The notes under the pieces were generated by a model. The model saw only the letters and a program-made list of their open reading frames with translations, was not told the DNA's origin and did no database searches. The translations under genes and the position numbers were made by a program. A stretch of 6,996 nucleotides of DNA from Lentisphaerota bacterium (lineage in GTDB: Bacteria; Verrucomicrobiota; Lentisphaeria; Victivallales; GWF2-50-93). The stretch spans positions 1 through 6,996 of the forward strand of contig JANYBI010000043.1 of the NCBI GenBank assembly GCA_025360875.1, read 5' to 3'. Positions 6,349 through 6,996 of this stretch are shown in pieces; position 1 is the stretch's first letter; each line of letters begins with the position of its first letter.

Positions 6349-6813
6349 CTATCTTATTTTGTGCTGTTTCCTTATCTTTCTGTCCAGCAGGACGACGATC
6401 ACTACCATGTAGAGATCTATCACTGGCCAGTACATGGGTGACACGTAGTATTGCCCCATCACATGCCCTGTGGAAAAGAAGTCTATCCCACCGCTTATCA
6501 TGTCCTCAGCAAGGTGAAGGACATAAGCTGCGGCGCACCAGACAGATAAACTTCCATACGGTTTTCTGAAGAGGAATGCGAAACAAATGGTGCAGCACGC
6601 CAGGAAGACGCATGTGAACATCCAAGAATGGGAGAACGAGTTGTAGCGGTCTGCAAGCGACAGGTGCGGCGAAAGCAGGTCCGGAAGAACTCCGGCGACG
6701 GCAATGGCAATCCATCCTTTCAGCTGGTTGAAATACTCATATTTCTCCGGATGCCTTATTTCAACTGCCTGCTTTACGGCGACAAGTCCAAGGGAATGGG
6801 TAAATATCAGCAT
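6349..6813 (-). CDS. Small multi-pass membrane protein, YdjM/DUF457-like (putative metal-dependent hydrolase)
   Basis: The 154-residue product has about four hydrophobic segments (33-48, 65-82, 90-106, 129-144) and fits the inner-membrane YdjM/DUF457 group, annotated as putative metal-dependent hydrolases of unknown substrate. The scattered metal-ligand-like residues of that group can be seen: FTHS with H6 near the N-terminus, VLPDLLSPH with D45 (42-50), FSHSW with H62 (60-64), and HLAED with H100 and D104 (100-104). A polar C-terminal tail (RKIRKQHKIR) suggests a cytoplasmic end. It is somewhat shorter than the typical 170-200 residues, but both ends look complete. The start is ATG at 6813: an in-frame TGA lies one codon upstream, ruling out a longer form. 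GAGGAGGAG lies upstream at a rather long spacing (11-13 bases). It converges on the PPIase gene across the hairpin at 6309-6331. Family assignment rests on motif spacing only. Confidence 0.7.
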   Translation of the reverse strand: MLIFTHSLGLVAVKQAVEIRHPEKYEYFNQLKGWIAIAVAGVLPDLLSPHLSLADRYNSFSHSWMFTCVFLACCTICFAFLFRKPYGSLSVWCAAAYVLHLAEDMISGGIDFFSTGHVMGQYYVSPMYWPVIDLYMVVIVVLLDRKIRKQHKIR

Positions 6814-6959
6814 GACTCAATCGGCTCCTCCTCTGGTTTCCTATAGAAAAAATCAGGTTCGTTTTCATTTTGAGTGGGTTCCTATTTTATGTTAGTGGTT
6901 CGTAATGGGCATTGACTTTTGTAAAGTTCAGATTGCCAGTGACTAGATAAATCATAACC
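6814..6959. other. Intergenic region right of the membrane-protein gene
   Basis: This region should hold the leftward promoter of the membrane-protein gene. TAAAAT on the minus strand (about 6891-6886, within TTATTTTATG complement) resembles a -10, but there is no convincing -35. For rightward transcription, TTGACT (6912-6917) is a good -35 but has no -10 at normal distance; TAGATA (6944-6949) is 26 bases away. No long repeat or RNA gene is visible. Confidence 0.35.
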
Positions 6960-6996
6960 ATGAAGTTCTGGAAAGTTTTAAATCCTCTCGCCTTGC
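6960..6996 (+). CDS. Possible start of a plus-strand gene cut by the window edge
   Basis: An ATG at 6960 opens a frame that stays open to the end of the window (12 full codons, MKFWKVLNPLAL). A lysine followed by hydrophobic residues could begin a membrane or exported protein. There is no strong ribosome binding site (upstream bases are ATAAATCATAACC), so this is weak evidence from a very short stretch, and chance is a real alternative. Confidence 0.25.
   Translation, partial: MKFWKVLNPLAL

Noticed and set aside
105..6977. The 12-base sequence AACTTTCCAGAA (105-116) and its inverse TTCTGGAAAGTT (6966-6977) near the two window ends
   Set aside because: A 12-base match in 7 kb is expected by chance about once and nothing around it suggests a mobile element.

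Overview
This window looks like a chromosomal segment of a Gram-negative-type bacterium of moderate GC content. It carries ordinary bacterial gene structure with Shine-Dalgarno-like sites, one likely and one weaker candidate exported lipoprotein (the likely one a parvulin-type folding factor), and a cytoplasmic GH65 carbohydrate enzyme. Nothing fixes the phylum. The mix resembles what is seen in carbohydrate-degrading bacteria such as the PVC group, but that is only an impression. There is no rRNA, tRNA, CRISPR array, insertion sequence or phage gene, and no gene-free stretch longer than 300 bases.

Layout. Bases 1-188 are non-coding and hold a strong stem-loop at 135-171. On the minus strand, 3347 to 189 is a probable two-gene operon. 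The first gene is a 767-residue glycoside hydrolase family 65 protein (phosphorylase or hydrolase of alpha-glucosides). It is followed 33 bases later by a 273-residue NAD(P)-dependent beta-hydroxyacid dehydrogenase most like glyoxylate/succinic semialdehyde reductases. A divergent intergenic region (3348-3456) holds a good sigma70-like promoter with an overlapping palindrome, facing right. To the right, on the plus strand, lie an SDR-superfamily NAD(P)-dependent epimerase/dehydratase-like protein (3457-4479), a small putative lipoprotein with a GADAV motif (4568-5065), and a peptidyl-prolyl isomerase lipoprotein with a SurA/PrsA-like layout (5171-6307). A perfect 10-bp hairpin (6309-6331) separates this last gene from a convergent minus-strand membrane protein of the YdjM/DUF457 type (6349-6813). 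The last 180 bases are intergenic and may contain the first codons of another plus-strand gene (6960 onward).

How the genes may work together. The only convincing functional unit is the GH65 enzyme plus its dehydrogenase: cleavage of an alpha-glucoside followed by, or coupled to, a redox step on an aldehyde or hydroxyacid. The divergent SDR gene could belong to the same sugar-related locus. The lipoprotein and PPIase look like envelope housekeeping genes. I do not see a clearly new system. The points most worth checking are the GH65 catalytic-site signature (both a possible hydrolase-type Glu and phosphorylase-type Ser-Ser), its TTG start, and the unusual GH65-dehydrogenase pairing.
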